This document shows, one piece after another, positions 40,602-49,924 of a stretch of DNA of 64,000 nucleotides; the stretch's first letter is position 1; each line of letters begins with the position of its first letter. The stretch spans positions 62,001 through 126,000 of the forward strand of contig NZ_CAKAKB010000002.1 in NCBI RefSeq assembly GCF_916618755.1, in the 5' to 3' direction. The translations under genes were made by a program, and so were the position numbers. Source of the stretch: Actinotalea sp. Marseille-Q4924. Its GTDB lineage: Bacteria > Actinomycetota > Actinomycetes > Actinomycetales > Cellulomonadaceae. The notes beneath the pieces are model-generated. The model did no database searches. It was not told the origin of the DNA and saw nothing but the letters and a program-made list of their open reading frames with translations.

Positions 40602-41410
40602 TGCTGCCTCCCTTCAGGCTCGTCCGGCCCAGCCGCCTCGAGGACGCCCTGGACGCCCTCGGGGAGGACAGCAGCGCCTACTGCGGGGGCACGGAGCTCC
40701 TGCTCGGCATGCGAGCCGGCCTGCACCGCCCCGACGCCCTCGTCGACGTGAAGCGGCTGGACGAGCTCGCTGGTGTCGCTCTCGACGGCGAGACCCTGGT
40801 CATCGGTGCTCGAGAGACGCACATGGACCTCGCGGTCCAACCCCTCGTCACCGAGCACCTGCCGATGTTCGCCCGCGTCGAGCACAAGGTCGGCAACGCC
40901 CGCGTGCGGGCCCAGGGCTCGGTCGCCGGCAACCTCTGCTTCGCCGAGCCGAAGTCCGACGTCGGCACCGCGCTCATCGCGTACGGCGCCAGCGTGACGC
41001 TCGTCGCTGCCGGCGACCAGCGCCGTGAGGTCACGGTCCAGGACTTCATCGTCGGCCCGTACTACGCAGAGAAGGAGCCGGAGGAGCTCGTGCTCGACGT
41101 CCGGGTCCCCGTGCCGACGCCCGGGACCCGGGCCGTCTACCTCAAGTACCAGATCATGGAGCGGCCCACGCTCGGCGTCGCCCTCGTCGAGGACCGCGAC
41201 GCCGGCCGGACCCGTCTCGTCGTCGGCGCCGTGGGGGAGATCCCGGCGGTGTGGGACGTGGACGCCCCCGGCGACCTCGACCCGGACGCGGTCGCGGCCG
41301 AGGTCGACCCCACGCCGGACCTGACCGGGTCCGAGCGCTACAAGCGGCACGTGACCGCGGTGTACGTCCGTCGGGCCGTGGAGGCCCTGTCGAAGGTGGG
41401 TGCCCGATGA
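40601..41410 (+). CDS. FAD-binding medium subunit of a molybdo-hydroxylase (CoxM/XdhB-like)
   Basis: 269 residues from ATG 40601, the start overlapping the previous stop (TGATG); a GTG three bases earlier is the alternative. It carries the two FAD motifs of the family: AYCGGTELLLGMRAG (about 26-40) and GSVAGNLCFAEPKSDVGTAL (about 107-126), followed by the CO-dehydrogenase flavoprotein C-terminal domain. It passes electrons from the iron-sulfur subunit to an external acceptor. It overlaps the small subunit gene by four bases. Confidence 0.92.
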   Translation: MLPPFRLVRPSRLEDALDALGEDSSAYCGGTELLLGMRAGLHRPDALVDVKRLDELAGVALDGETLVIGARETHMDLAVQPLVTEHLPMFARVEHKVGNARVRAQGSVAGNLCFAEPKSDVGTALIAYGASVTLVAAGDQRREVTVQDFIVGPYYAEKEPEELVLDVRVPVPTPGTRAVYLKYQIMERPTLGVALVEDRDAGRTRLVVGAVGEIPAVWDVDAPGDLDPDAVAAEVDPTPDLTGSERYKRHVTAVYVRRAVEALSKVGAR

Positions 41411-41970
41411 GCGAGTCGAGCCGTTCCGTGGACACGACGGTCGACGTCGGCGTCGCGGCCGGGTTCCGCGTGGCGGTGTCGGTCGAGGTGAACGGGACCG
41501 TGGTCGAGCGCACGGTCGAGGCGCGCTCCGTGCTGTCCGACTTCCTCCGCGGCGACCTCGGTCTGACGGGCACCAAGGTGAGCTGCGAGCTCCAGGTCTG
41601 CGGCGTGTGCACGGTCCTCGTGGACGGCCGGCCGGTGAGCTCATGCACGTACCTCACCGCGGACGCCGACGGACGGAGCGTCACCACGGTCGAGGGCCTC
41701 TCCGACGGGCAGACCCTGCACCCGCTGCAGGAGGCGTTCGTCGACTGCATGGGACTGCAGTGCGGCTTCTGCACCCCGGGCTTCCTCATGATGTCCAAGG
41801 CCCTTCTCGACGAGAACCCGGAGCCCGAGCACGAGGAGATCGTGGAGCACCTGGAGGGCAACATCTGCCGCTGCACGGGGTACCGCCCGATCGTCCAGGC
41901 CGTCGAGCAGGCGGCCGCGCAGCAGCGCGCCACGGCCGCGGGTCGCGCGGGCGGGCAGGGAGAGGCATGA
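41407..41970 (+). CDS. [2Fe-2S] small subunit of a molybdo-hydroxylase (CoxS-like)
   Basis: 187 residues. Plant-ferredoxin-type cluster ligands are Cys60, Cys65, Cys68 and Cys80 (CELQVCGVC ... C), and the second, helical cluster uses Cys119, Cys122, Cys154 and Cys156 (CGFCTPG, CRC). The N-terminus has about 20 extra residues before the ferredoxin fold compared with classical CoxS. A Val replaces the usual Ala in the CGAC motif. It overlaps both neighbours by four bases and would form a three-subunit complex with them. Confidence 0.93.
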   Translation: MSESSRSVDTTVDVGVAAGFRVAVSVEVNGTVVERTVEARSVLSDFLRGDLGLTGTKVSCELQVCGVCTVLVDGRPVSSCTYLTADADGRSVTTVEGLSDGQTLHPLQEAFVDCMGLQCGFCTPGFLMMSKALLDENPEPEHEEIVEHLEGNICRCTGYRPIVQAVEQAAAQQRATAAGRAGGQGEA

Positions 41971-44297
41971 GCGGCGACCAGCACCCGAGCCAGCTCCGCA
42001 GCGTCCACGCCGACGCGCACCGCCTCGTCGGTCAGTCGGTCCGGCGCAAGGACCTCGTCGAGAAGGTGACCGGAAAGGCCCAGTACACCGTCGACGTCAC
42101 GATGCCCGGCATGCTCCACGCCAAGGTGGTGCGCTCGGACCGCGCGCACGCGCGCATCGTGGGCATCGACACCACGGGCGCCCTCGCGCTGCCGGACGTC
42201 GTCGCCGTCGTGACCGCCGACGACCTCGAAGGGCTCTTCCCCCGGTTCGGCCACATCATCGCCGACCACCTCATCCTGGCCAGCGGCAAGGTGCGCTACT
42301 TCGGTGAGCCCGTCGCCGTCGTGCTCGGGGAGACCCCGGGGGCGGCCGCCGACGGTGCCGGCCTGGTCGACGTCCGCTACGAGGACCTGCGGGCCGTGCT
42401 GACGGCGGAGCAGGCGCTCGCCGACGGCGCCCCCCTCGTGCACGACGAGACGTACGACGCGACGGGCGACGAGGGCTTCAAGAACCTCGCCAAGACCGCC
42501 GACGACGTCCCCGCGACGCCCTCGAACGTCGCGCACGAGGTCCATCTCGGGTGGGGCGATGTCGACGCCGCGATGGCGCAGGCCCACGTCGTCGTCGAGA
42601 ACACCGTCCACTTCCCGATGCTCTACGCGTACGCGATGGAGCCGTACAACGCCGTGGCGTCGTTCGGCGAGCACGGTCTCACGGTCGTCAGCACCGCGCA
42701 GCACCCCTTCATGGTGCGCGACGACCTGGCTCGGGTCTTCGACCTGCCGCTGGCGAAGGTGCAGGTCACGGTCCCGTACATCGGCGGGGGATACGGCTCG
42801 AAGTCGTACACCAAGGTCGAGCCGCTCGCGTCCGTGTGCTCATGGGTGGTCGGCCGCCCGGTCAAGCTCGTGCTGTCGGTCGAGGAGTCGATCTACACCA
42901 CCCGCGTCGACTCGGCGGAGATCCACGTCCGCAGCGCCTTCGACTCCGACGGCAGGTTCCTCGCGCGCGAGTTCGACATCGTCATGGACTCCGGCGCCTA
43001 CGCCGACAACAGCCCCCTGGTCATGGCGAAGTGCGTCAACCGCTGCTTCGGGCCCTACACGGTGCCCAACCTGCGCGTGCGGGGACGCAGCATCTACACC
43101 AACACCTCGCCCGCGTCGTCCTACCGCGGCTTCGGCGCCCCGCAGGGCAACCTCGCCGGGGAGACCAACCTCGACCGTGCGGCAGAGCAGCTCGGCATCG
43201 ATCCCGCCGAGATCCGCCGGCGCAACCTCGTCCGGCCGGGAGAGGAGATCATGCCGGGCAAGCGCGGGATCGACGCCGACCTGCCCGCGGACCTCGAGCT
43301 GCTCGTCGACTCGCTCGAACGGGACCGCAAGGACGTGCCGTTCTACGGCATCGGGTTCGGGTGCTCGGCCTCGGACGCGGGTGCCTACCCGATCTCCACC
43401 GCGCAGGTGCGGATCCAGTACGACGGCTCGGTGCTCGTGCTCAGCGGCTCCACGGAGATGGGGCAGGGCAGCCGCTCGCTGCTGGCCCAGGTGGCTGCCG
43501 AGGAGCTCGGCGTCGACCTCGACGTCGTCTCCGTGCGCCAGTCCGACACTGCGCTGACGGCCTACGAGCGCACGACCGGCGCGAGCCGGACGACGACGCT
43601 CGTCGGCCTGGCGCTGCAGCGCGCCTGCGACGACGCGAAGGGCCGTGCCCGCGAGATGGCCGCCGAGGTCCTCGGCTGCGAGCCCGACGACGTCGTGCCG
43701 GTCGCCGGCGGGGTCGCCGCGCCGGACGGGCGGGAGCTCACCTACGGCGACGTCGTCCGGAAGTGGTTCGGCGGCGCGGCGGGCGAGATCACCGGGGTCG
43801 GCCTGCTGCGGCGGGACGGCGAGACCAAGCAGATGCCGCCGTTCTGGGAGACGGGCATGGTCGGTGTCGCGGTCCAGGTGGACCCGGAGACGGGGGCGGT
43901 CGACGTCGACCAGCTCGTCACCGTCGCCGACGTCGGCTTCGCGATCAACCCGCAGGCCGTCGAGGCGCAGGACCTGGGCGCCGCCACGCAGGGACTGGGC
44001 GGCGCTCTCTACGAGGAGCTCGTCTACGACGGCCCGCAGCTGGCCAACGCCAACGTCGTCGACTACCGCGTACCGCGGGCGGGCGACATGCCGAACAAGA
44101 TCGATCTCATCCTCGCGGAGCGCCGCGACGGCGTCGGGCCGTACGGGGCCAAGGGCGCCGGCGAGGGCCAGCTCAACCCGGTCGGTGGTGCGGTCGCCGC
44201 GGCCGTGGCTCGGGCCGTCGGGCGATGGCCCACGCGGCTGCCGCTCACACCCGAGCGTGTGTGGCGACTCGCGAACGACCTGCCCGAGACCGACTGA
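41967..44297 (+). CDS. Molybdenum-binding large subunit, xanthine dehydrogenase family
   Basis: 776 residues. The aldehyde oxidase/xanthine dehydrogenase hammerhead domain (about 25-140) and the molybdopterin-binding domain (about 160-770) are complete. The catalytic Glu733 lies in KGAGEGQ. At the position that defines CO dehydrogenases (AYxCSFR) this protein has Tyr386-RGFGAP, without the active-site Cys, so it is not a CO dehydrogenase but a hydroxylase of an aromatic N-heterocycle, purine or aldehyde. Mo insertion would need moeA, moaA, moaE, the MocA-like and XdhC genes, all nearby. It ends the coxG-M-S-L-like operon. Confidence 0.92.
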   Translation: MSGDQHPSQLRSVHADAHRLVGQSVRRKDLVEKVTGKAQYTVDVTMPGMLHAKVVRSDRAHARIVGIDTTGALALPDVVAVVTADDLEGLFPRFGHIIADHLILASGKVRYFGEPVAVVLGETPGAAADGAGLVDVRYEDLRAVLTAEQALADGAPLVHDETYDATGDEGFKNLAKTADDVPATPSNVAHEVHLGWGDVDAAMAQAHVVVENTVHFPMLYAYAMEPYNAVASFGEHGLTVVSTAQHPFMVRDDLARVFDLPLAKVQVTVPYIGGGYGSKSYTKVEPLASVCSWVVGRPVKLVLSVEESIYTTRVDSAEIHVRSAFDSDGRFLAREFDIVMDSGAYADNSPLVMAKCVNRCFGPYTVPNLRVRGRSIYTNTSPASSYRGFGAPQGNLAGETNLDRAAEQLGIDPAEIRRRNLVRPGEEIMPGKRGIDADLPADLELLVDSLERDRKDVPFYGIGFGCSASDAGAYPISTAQVRIQYDGSVLVLSGSTEMGQGSRSLLAQVAAEELGVDLDVVSVRQSDTALTAYERTTGASRTTTLVGLALQRACDDAKGRAREMAAEVLGCEPDDVVPVAGGVAAPDGRELTYGDVVRKWFGGAAGEITGVGLLRRDGETKQMPPFWETGMVGVAVQVDPETGAVDVDQLVTVADVGFAINPQAVEAQDLGAATQGLGGALYEELVYDGPQLANANVVDYRVPRAGDMPNKIDLILAERRDGVGPYGAKGAGEGQLNPVGGAVAAAVARAVGRWPTRLPLTPERVWRLANDLPETD

Positions 44298-44398
44298 GGC
44301 GCTGTGCTCCCGCTGATGGGCGCGCCAGCCACATCCCGTATCCACGACGTCATCCCTGGGTAGGATCACGCGACGCTGACGACGAGGCGAGGACTTCG

Positions 44399-45115
44399 AT
44401 GGCGAACAACGCGAACGGCAACCACCCGGCGACGCAGGGGCAGCTCTCCTCGATCGCCGAGGCGGTGCGTGGCCCCTTCCAGACGGTCGAGGACATGGCG
44501 CAGTCCTTCATCCGCGAGGCCATCCACCAGGGTGCCTTCCCGCCCGGCCAGCGGCTCAACCTGGACGAGATCGCCTCGATCCTCGGCATCAGTCGGATGC
44601 CCGTCCGCGCGAGCCTCCGCCAGCTGGAGAGCGAGGGTCTGCTGCGCATCCATCCGTACCGCGGGGCGACCGTCTCGATCCTGAGCGCCGAGGAGATCGC
44701 CGAGATCTACGAGATGCGCGTGCTCGTCGAGTGCTACCTCGTCGAGCGCGCGATCCCACGGGCGGACGAGGCGCTCATGGAACGGCTCGAGGCGAAGGCT
44801 GCCGAGCTGGACAGCGTGGACCCGGAGGACCTGGGCCGCGGCCTCGACGTCCGGCGCGAGCTCTACCAGATGCTGTACGAGCAGGCCGGCCGTCCGCGGG
44901 CGCTCGATCTTGCCAACCAGCTGCGCGGCTCGGTGGGTCGCTACCTGCTGCTGCAGCGCGTCGACCCCGGCCACGGGCACGAGGTGTTCATGGGCCACGT
45001 CCACGCGCGCGACGTCGACGGGGCGAAGAAGTGGCTCTCCAGCCACCTGCTCAAGGTCTCGGACGCGCTCCAGTCGATGGCCGCCGCTCAGGGAGTCGGG
45101 TCGGACGCGACCTGA
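44399..45115 (+). CDS. GntR family regulator (FCD type) of the hydroxylase region
   Basis: 238 residues from ATG 44399 with a GAGGA ribosome site; a TAGGAT box (44361-44366) lies upstream with GTATCC at about -35. After a polar extension of about 28 residues, the winged helix is residues 32-95 (EDMAQSFIREAIHQGAFPPGQRL, then ILGISRMPVRASLRQLESEGLL). The FCD ligand domain follows with EIYEMRVLVECYLVERAI and conserved His in the final helices (HGHEVFMGHVHARDVDGAKKWLSSHL). It is located exactly between the hydroxylase operon and the luciferase-like/tripartite transporter genes and is the best candidate regulator of the GTATAC and TTGGATAC sites. Confidence 0.86.
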   Translation: MANNANGNHPATQGQLSSIAEAVRGPFQTVEDMAQSFIREAIHQGAFPPGQRLNLDEIASILGISRMPVRASLRQLESEGLLRIHPYRGATVSILSAEEIAEIYEMRVLVECYLVERAIPRADEALMERLEAKAAELDSVDPEDLGRGLDVRRELYQMLYEQAGRPRALDLANQLRGSVGRYLLLQRVDPGHGHEVFMGHVHARDVDGAKKWLSSHLLKVSDALQSMAAAQGVGSDAT

Positions 45116-45239
45116 CCTGGATCGTCGCCGACAGCAGCGGGCGCTCCCGGCCACGGGGGCGCCCGTCGTCGTCGGTCGCCCGCGGGGAACGCATGTGCCG
45201 CCGTGGATGACGGCGCGTCGACGTGGGATGAGACCGACC

Positions 45240-45276
45240 TTGACCCTGCAGAGCGAATAGTGGATACACTATCCAC
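45240..45276 (+). promoter_or_regulatory. Promoter with nested palindrome before the LLM oxidoreductase
   Basis: TTGACC (45240-45245) is a -35 box; GATACA (45263-45268, 17-base spacing) or TACACT (45265-45270) the -10. GTGGATA-CAC-TATCCAC (45260-45276) is a perfect inverted repeat over the -10 box, with a second one, ATAGTG-GATA-CACTAT (45257-45272), nested in it. Confidence 0.6.
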
Positions 45277-45326
45277 ACGGGCCGTGATCAGCGTCGATCG
45301 CGGCCACCAGCTCGACGGGAGCTCGC

Positions 45327-46349
45327 ATGGCGACGGTGTCCTTCGGTGTACGCGTCCCCAACTCCGGCCCGCTCACGTCGGTCGACAACATCGCCCGGGC
45401 GGCGGTGGAGGCCGAGCGGATGGGCTTCGACTCCGTCTTCCTGCACGACCACGTGGTGTGGAGCTCCGAGATGCACCGCCACCACATCTCGTCCGGGGCG
45501 CACGAGGCGCTCTCCGACGACCAGTCGGCTGACTTCTTCGAGTCCCTGACGACGATCGGGTACCTGGCTGCACTCACCTCCCGGGTCCAGATCGGTGTCG
45601 CCTGCCTCGTCATGCCGATGCGCAACCCGATCTACGCGGCGAAGCAGCTCGCCACCCTCGACCACCTGACGCGTGGCCGGCTCATCGCCGGCGTCGGGCT
45701 CGGTTCGAAGGCGAGCCTGGAGTCCAGCGAGTTCGACGTCTTCGGCGTCCCGTTCAACCGGCGCGGACCCATGACCGACGAGTACGTGGAGGCGATGCGC
45801 GCCATCTGGGAGCAGCCCCTGGCCTCGTACAGCGGGCGGTTCGTGTCCTTCGAGAACGCCGAGATCTTCCCGAAGCCGCTGCAGAAGCCCGGCCCGCCGG
45901 TGTGGGTGGGCGGCTGGACGGACCACGCCGCGCGCCGCACGGGGCGGCTCGGGGACGGTTGGGTCCCCGGCTGGCTGTCGCCGTCCGAGATGGCGCGTGG
46001 CGCCCAGGTGGTCCGGGACACGGCGGTCGAGCACGGGCGCGACCCGGATGCGATCACCATCGCGGTGGAGAAGCTCACCGTGATCGACCGGGACGAGGAC
46101 GCGGCGATGGCTCGCGCGATCCCCACCGTCCGCACCAGCAGCAACACCTACGAGCGGGACGTCGACGAGATCCAGTTCGCGCTCGACCGGCACATCTTCG
46201 GTTCCGTCGAGTCGGTTCGGAAGCGCGTGCGGGAGTTCGTCGACGCCGGTGTCACGCACTTCGAGCTCAAGTTCATCTACCCGACGATCGAGGACCTGCT
46301 CTCCCAGATGCAGCTCTGGGCCGAGGAGATCATCCCCGAGTACCGCTGA
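45327..46349 (+). CDS. Luciferase-like (LLM class) F420-dependent oxidoreductase
   Basis: 340 residues from ATG 45327 (GGGAG upstream). A luciferase-like TIM barrel: MATVSFGVRVPNSGPL, the MGFDSVFLHDHVVW active-site strand, TSRVQIGVACLVMPMRNPIYAAKQLATLDHLTRGRLIAGVGLG, and the C-terminal FELKFIYP segment. The family uses F420 or FMN; I favour F420 because an FGD gene is in the same island and the N-terminal strand pattern matches F420 members. Several insertions (HHISSGAHEALSDDQSAD) may form a substrate lid. The substrate is unknown. Regulated by the palindromic promoter at 45240-45276. Confidence 0.88.
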   Translation: MATVSFGVRVPNSGPLTSVDNIARAAVEAERMGFDSVFLHDHVVWSSEMHRHHISSGAHEALSDDQSADFFESLTTIGYLAALTSRVQIGVACLVMPMRNPIYAAKQLATLDHLTRGRLIAGVGLGSKASLESSEFDVFGVPFNRRGPMTDEYVEAMRAIWEQPLASYSGRFVSFENAEIFPKPLQKPGPPVWVGGWTDHAARRTGRLGDGWVPGWLSPSEMARGAQVVRDTAVEHGRDPDAITIAVEKLTVIDRDEDAAMARAIPTVRTSSNTYERDVDEIQFALDRHIFGSVESVRKRVREFVDAGVTHFELKFIYPTIEDLLSQMQLWAEEIIPEYR

Positions 46350-46353
46350 GGTC

Positions 46354-46369
46354 GGGACCTCGAGGTCCC
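46354..46369. terminator. Palindrome GGGACCTCGAGGTCCC after the LLM gene
   Basis: A perfect 16-bp palindrome four bases after the stop codon at 46349, followed by TT. It forms a short hairpin and probably terminates or attenuates transcription between the oxidoreductase and the transporter genes. Confidence 0.45.
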
Positions 46370-46490
46370 TTGCGGGCCCACGGGCATCGACCGACGCCAG
46401 CCGCACGCGCCTCACCGCCCCTCGACGACGAGGGGCCACCGTTCCTACCAGCACCCGTCCCCCCGGGTCGACACGGATTGGACAGCGCAC

Positions 46491-47564
46491 ATGTCTCGCA
46501 CTCTCACCCCGGCCGGACGGCGGAGGCTCGTCGCCCTCTCGGCGGCCGTCGCCCTTCCTCTCGTCCTGGTCGCCTGCTCCGCCGAGGACGGCGGCTCCGA
46601 GACCCCCGACGACGGCGGCGCCGCCGCCGGCGGGGAGACCGAGGCCCCGGCCGAGGCATGGGAGCCGGAGGAGGACATCCAGTGGATCGTCCCCTACAGC
46701 CCGGGAGGCGGCTTCGACACCTACTCGCGCGGCGTCGCGCAGGTGATGGTCGAGGAGGGGTACCTGCCGGACGGCATCGACGTCGTCATCCGCAACACCC
46801 CGCCGCTGCCGCAGGGCATCACGAGCATGTTCACCGCGGAGCCCGACGGCTACACCGTCGGCATCCTCCCGATGCCGGCCGCGATCGCGCAGCAGATCCA
46901 GGACCCCGACCTGGCGCGCTGGGAGACGGAGGAGTTCACCGTCCTCGGCAGCGTCGACGAGAACGCCTACGTGGTCTACGTCCCGGCGGACTCGGAGTTC
47001 GAGACCATCGAGGACCTCGTCGCCGGCAGCGACCTGCGCTCCATCACCGTGGAGGAGGGCTCGTCGTCGGCCCTCGCGACGGCCGCCACGATCGAGGCCC
47101 TCGGCCTGGACGCCACCGTGACGTACGGCGCCGAGGGGTCCTCCGAGGTGGTGGCCGCCGCCCTTCGCGGTGACGCGGAGTTCTTCGTCTACGGTGCGAG
47201 CGACGTCGTCGGGTTCATCGACTCCGGTGACGTCCGCCCGCTGCTCTTCCTGGGAACCGAGGACCAGCGCTCCGAGGAGCTGACGTGGCTCCAGGACGTG
47301 CCAGGTGCGGCTGACGCCGGCTACCCGGACCTCGAGGGCGTGGTCACCGAGCTGCGACTCATCGTCGCTCCGCCAGACCTGCCGGAGGAGGTGGCGACCT
47401 ACCTCCGGGAGACCGTCTTCGAGGTCATGAGCAGCGACGCCTTCGCCGCGTGGGCGGAGACGGCGGAGCGGCCGATCGTGCCGCGGGACTGGGAGGCGGC
47501 GACGGAGGTCATGCTCGACCAGGTCGACCAGATGAAGGTCCTCGTCCCCGAGCTGAGCAGCTGA
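46491..47564 (+). CDS. Tripartite tricarboxylate transporter substrate-binding lipoprotein (TctC-like)
   Basis: 357 residues. The signal peptide RRRLVALSAAVALPLVLVACSAEDGG has a lipobox with Cys at 29. After an acidic linker comes the Bug/TctC fold: WIVPYSPGGGFDTYSRGVA, NTPPLPQGITSMF, GYTVGILPMPAAIAQQ, and LIVAPPDLPEEVATYL. These proteins capture carboxylates or aromatic acids outside the cell and hand them to the TctA/B permease, which is encoded directly downstream. The ribosome site is weak. Confidence 0.92.
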   Translation: MSRTLTPAGRRRLVALSAAVALPLVLVACSAEDGGSETPDDGGAAAGGETEAPAEAWEPEEDIQWIVPYSPGGGFDTYSRGVAQVMVEEGYLPDGIDVVIRNTPPLPQGITSMFTAEPDGYTVGILPMPAAIAQQIQDPDLARWETEEFTVLGSVDENAYVVYVPADSEFETIEDLVAGSDLRSITVEEGSSSALATAATIEALGLDATVTYGAEGSSEVVAAALRGDAEFFVYGASDVVGFIDSGDVRPLLFLGTEDQRSEELTWLQDVPGAADAGYPDLEGVVTELRLIVAPPDLPEEVATYLRETVFEVMSSDAFAAWAETAERPIVPRDWEAATEVMLDQVDQMKVLVPELSS

Positions 47565-47638
47565 CGGTTCTCCCCGGCTCTCAGCGACTCGGGCATCTCG
47601 CTCCCGCGAGTGCCCTCCCCTGACCAGGGAGCACACCT

Positions 47639-49852
47639 GTGGACTTCATCGACGGGCTATGGATAGCCCTCGCCGACATGCGGAGCTGGGCGTTCCTCCT
47701 CGCGTTCCTGCTCGGATGCATGAACGGCATGCTCACGGGTCTGCTCCCTGGTCTGGGGGGATCGGTCGGGATCGCGTTGATGATCCCGTTCACGTACGGG
47801 ATGGACACGTCGTCCGCGATGGGCCTCTTCGTGGCCGCCCTCGCCGGGCAGTCCTTCACCGGCTCGATCACCGCGATCCTGCTCAACGTCCCAGGGTCGT
47901 CGCCGAGCGCCGCGACGACCTTGGACGGCTACCCGCTCGCACGCCAGGGGCGGGGCGGCTTCGCGATCGGGATCTCGGCCTCCGCCTCGTTCCTGGGTTC
48001 CCTCATCGGCACGATCGTCCTCATCGCCCTCATCCCTGCGGTGCGGAGCATCATCCTCGCGTTCTCCTTCCCGGAGTTCGCGATGCTGGGCGTGTTCGGC
48101 CTGGCCATCATCGCCATGGCTGCTCGCGGGTCCATGCTCAAGGGCGTCATCTCGGGGCTGCTCGGGATCCTCGTCTCCTTCGTGGGCTTCGCGCCGATCG
48201 GTGGCGACGTCCGTTACGTGTTCGACCAGCCTGCGCTGTTCAACGGGTTCGAGGTCGTCATCGTGCTCGTGGGGATGTTCTCGGTGACCGAGGCCCTGCA
48301 GCTCCTGCGGACCAACCAGCGGGTGGCGCAGAACGTCGCGCAGCTGAAGTTCGGTCGCAGCCAGGTCTGGGAGGGCGTCGTCTACACGCTCAAGCAGCCG
48401 TTCCTGCTCATCCGCAGCTCGCTCATCGGCACGGGGGTCGGGCTGGTGCCCGCGGTCGGCGGGACGGTCGCGGCATTCCTCGCCTACTTCCAGGCGGCGC
48501 GGACGTCGAAGGACGGCCGGTTCGGCCAGGGCGACCCCCGCGGGGTCCTGGCGCCCGAGGCCTCGAACGACGCCAAGGACTCGGGCTCGGCGCTGCCGAG
48601 CCTCGCGTTCGGCATCCCGGGCAGCTCGGACTGGGCCATCGTGCTCGGAGCGATGATCATCCACGGGGTCACCCCCGGGCCGAACCTCATCCGCGACCAG
48701 CCGGACATCGTGTGGATCGCGATCCTCGTCCTCATCGGCGCGAGCTTCCTGTCCTCGGCCCTCGGGCTCCTGTTCGGTCCTCAGCTGCTCCAGGTGACTC
48801 GGGTCCGGCCGGGACTGCTCTCGCCGACCGTGCTCATGCTCGCGGTCATCGGCGCGTACGCGCTGAACCTCAGCATCACGGACGTCGTCGTCTCGCTCGG
48901 CTTCGGACTTCTGGCCTACCTCATGCGCTCCGCGGGGATGCCGATCATCCCGTTCATCCTCGGCTTCATCCTCGGCCCGATGGTCGAGCGCTCGTACCTG
49001 CAGACGCTGGCGACCTTCGGCGGACTGAGCGGGTTCGTGACCCGACCGATCTCGCTGGTGCTCGTGATCCTCACGGTCGCCGTGCTCGTCTACGAGGTGG
49101 TCAACTCCCGTCGGGCCGGGAAGCGGTCGCGCGAGGAGCTGGCGGCGGGCGTCCGGTCCGCCACGCGACCCGTCTCCATCGTCCTGATGGTGCTGCTCGG
49201 GTCCGTCGCGCTCGCCGCGCTCGTGCTGGCGGGCGATTTCAGCGACCAGGCCCGGACGTTCCCCGTTCTCACGGCGGGCCTTCTCCTGGGCCTCGTGGCG
49301 GCCTACCTCGCCGTCGCGCTCCTGCCCGCGTTGCGCACCCGCCTCGGCGGGTTCATCGCGGACGGGCAGGGCGCCGAGGCGATGATGCACCACCTCGAGC
49401 AGGAGGCCGCGGAGCTGATCGACCGCTCCGCGGCGCCGGGGAGTGCCGGCGGGAGCGGGGGACCGGGGACCCGGGACACCTCCGGGGCGTCGGTCCCGGC
49501 ACGCCGCACCGGCGTCCCGGCGCCCACCCTGGACGACGACGACTCGCCGGTCGTCGTCGGGGCGGCTGCCGACGAACCGCCCGACCCGGTCGAGGCAGCC
49601 CGCGAGCGCCGCGAGATGGACCGCCGGCTGCGGACGAGCCTGATCCTCACCGGGCTGCTCCTCGCGGGCAGCTGGCTCCTGGGCCTCGCGGTCGCTGTGC
49701 CGGTCGTCTTCGTCGGGTTCCTGCGGCTGGTGACGCGGGAGACCTGGCGCACCACGGTGGTCACGACGACCCTCGTCTGCGGGGCGCTCTACCTCGTGTT
49801 CGTCACCGTGCTCGGCGTTCCCGTCGAGGGCGGCTCCCTGCTGCAGTACTGA
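47639..49852 (+). CDS. Tripartite tricarboxylate transporter permease, TctA-TctB fusion
   Basis: 737 residues from GTG 47639 (GGGAG upstream). Residues about 1-490 are a complete TctA with around 11 helices and the conserved GxxxGLLPGLGG and GIPGSSDWAIVLGAM loops. Residues about 515-737 contain four more helices (ATRPVSIVLMVLLGSVALAALVL, PVLTAGLLLGLVAAYLAVALL, LILTGLLLAGSWLLGLAVAVPVVF, TTLVCGALYLVFVTVLGV) that correspond to the small TctB subunit, interrupted by a polar Pro/Asp-rich segment of about 90 residues. No separate tctB gene is present, which supports a fusion. It works with the upstream TctC lipoprotein. Confidence 0.9.
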   Translation: MDFIDGLWIALADMRSWAFLLAFLLGCMNGMLTGLLPGLGGSVGIALMIPFTYGMDTSSAMGLFVAALAGQSFTGSITAILLNVPGSSPSAATTLDGYPLARQGRGGFAIGISASASFLGSLIGTIVLIALIPAVRSIILAFSFPEFAMLGVFGLAIIAMAARGSMLKGVISGLLGILVSFVGFAPIGGDVRYVFDQPALFNGFEVVIVLVGMFSVTEALQLLRTNQRVAQNVAQLKFGRSQVWEGVVYTLKQPFLLIRSSLIGTGVGLVPAVGGTVAAFLAYFQAARTSKDGRFGQGDPRGVLAPEASNDAKDSGSALPSLAFGIPGSSDWAIVLGAMIIHGVTPGPNLIRDQPDIVWIAILVLIGASFLSSALGLLFGPQLLQVTRVRPGLLSPTVLMLAVIGAYALNLSITDVVVSLGFGLLAYLMRSAGMPIIPFILGFILGPMVERSYLQTLATFGGLSGFVTRPISLVLVILTVAVLVYEVVNSRRAGKRSREELAAGVRSATRPVSIVLMVLLGSVALAALVLAGDFSDQARTFPVLTAGLLLGLVAAYLAVALLPALRTRLGGFIADGQGAEAMMHHLEQEAAELIDRSAAPGSAGGSGGPGTRDTSGASVPARRTGVPAPTLDDDDSPVVVGAAADEPPDPVEAARERREMDRRLRTSLILTGLLLAGSWLLGLAVAVPVVFVGFLRLVTRETWRTTVVTTTLVCGALYLVFVTVLGVPVEGGSLLQY

Positions 49853-49924
49853 CCGACGGCACGGACCGTGCGGTCGCGCGTGCGTGGCGGTCGACCTCGT
49901 GCCCGATCCTCCCGAGAGGTGACC

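Noticed and set aside
40143-44297. CO dehydrogenase operon (coxGMSL)
   Set aside because: The active-site motif AYxCSFR is replaced by YRGFG, so the Cys needed for the Cu-Mo site is absent; reported as a generic molybdo-hydroxylase.
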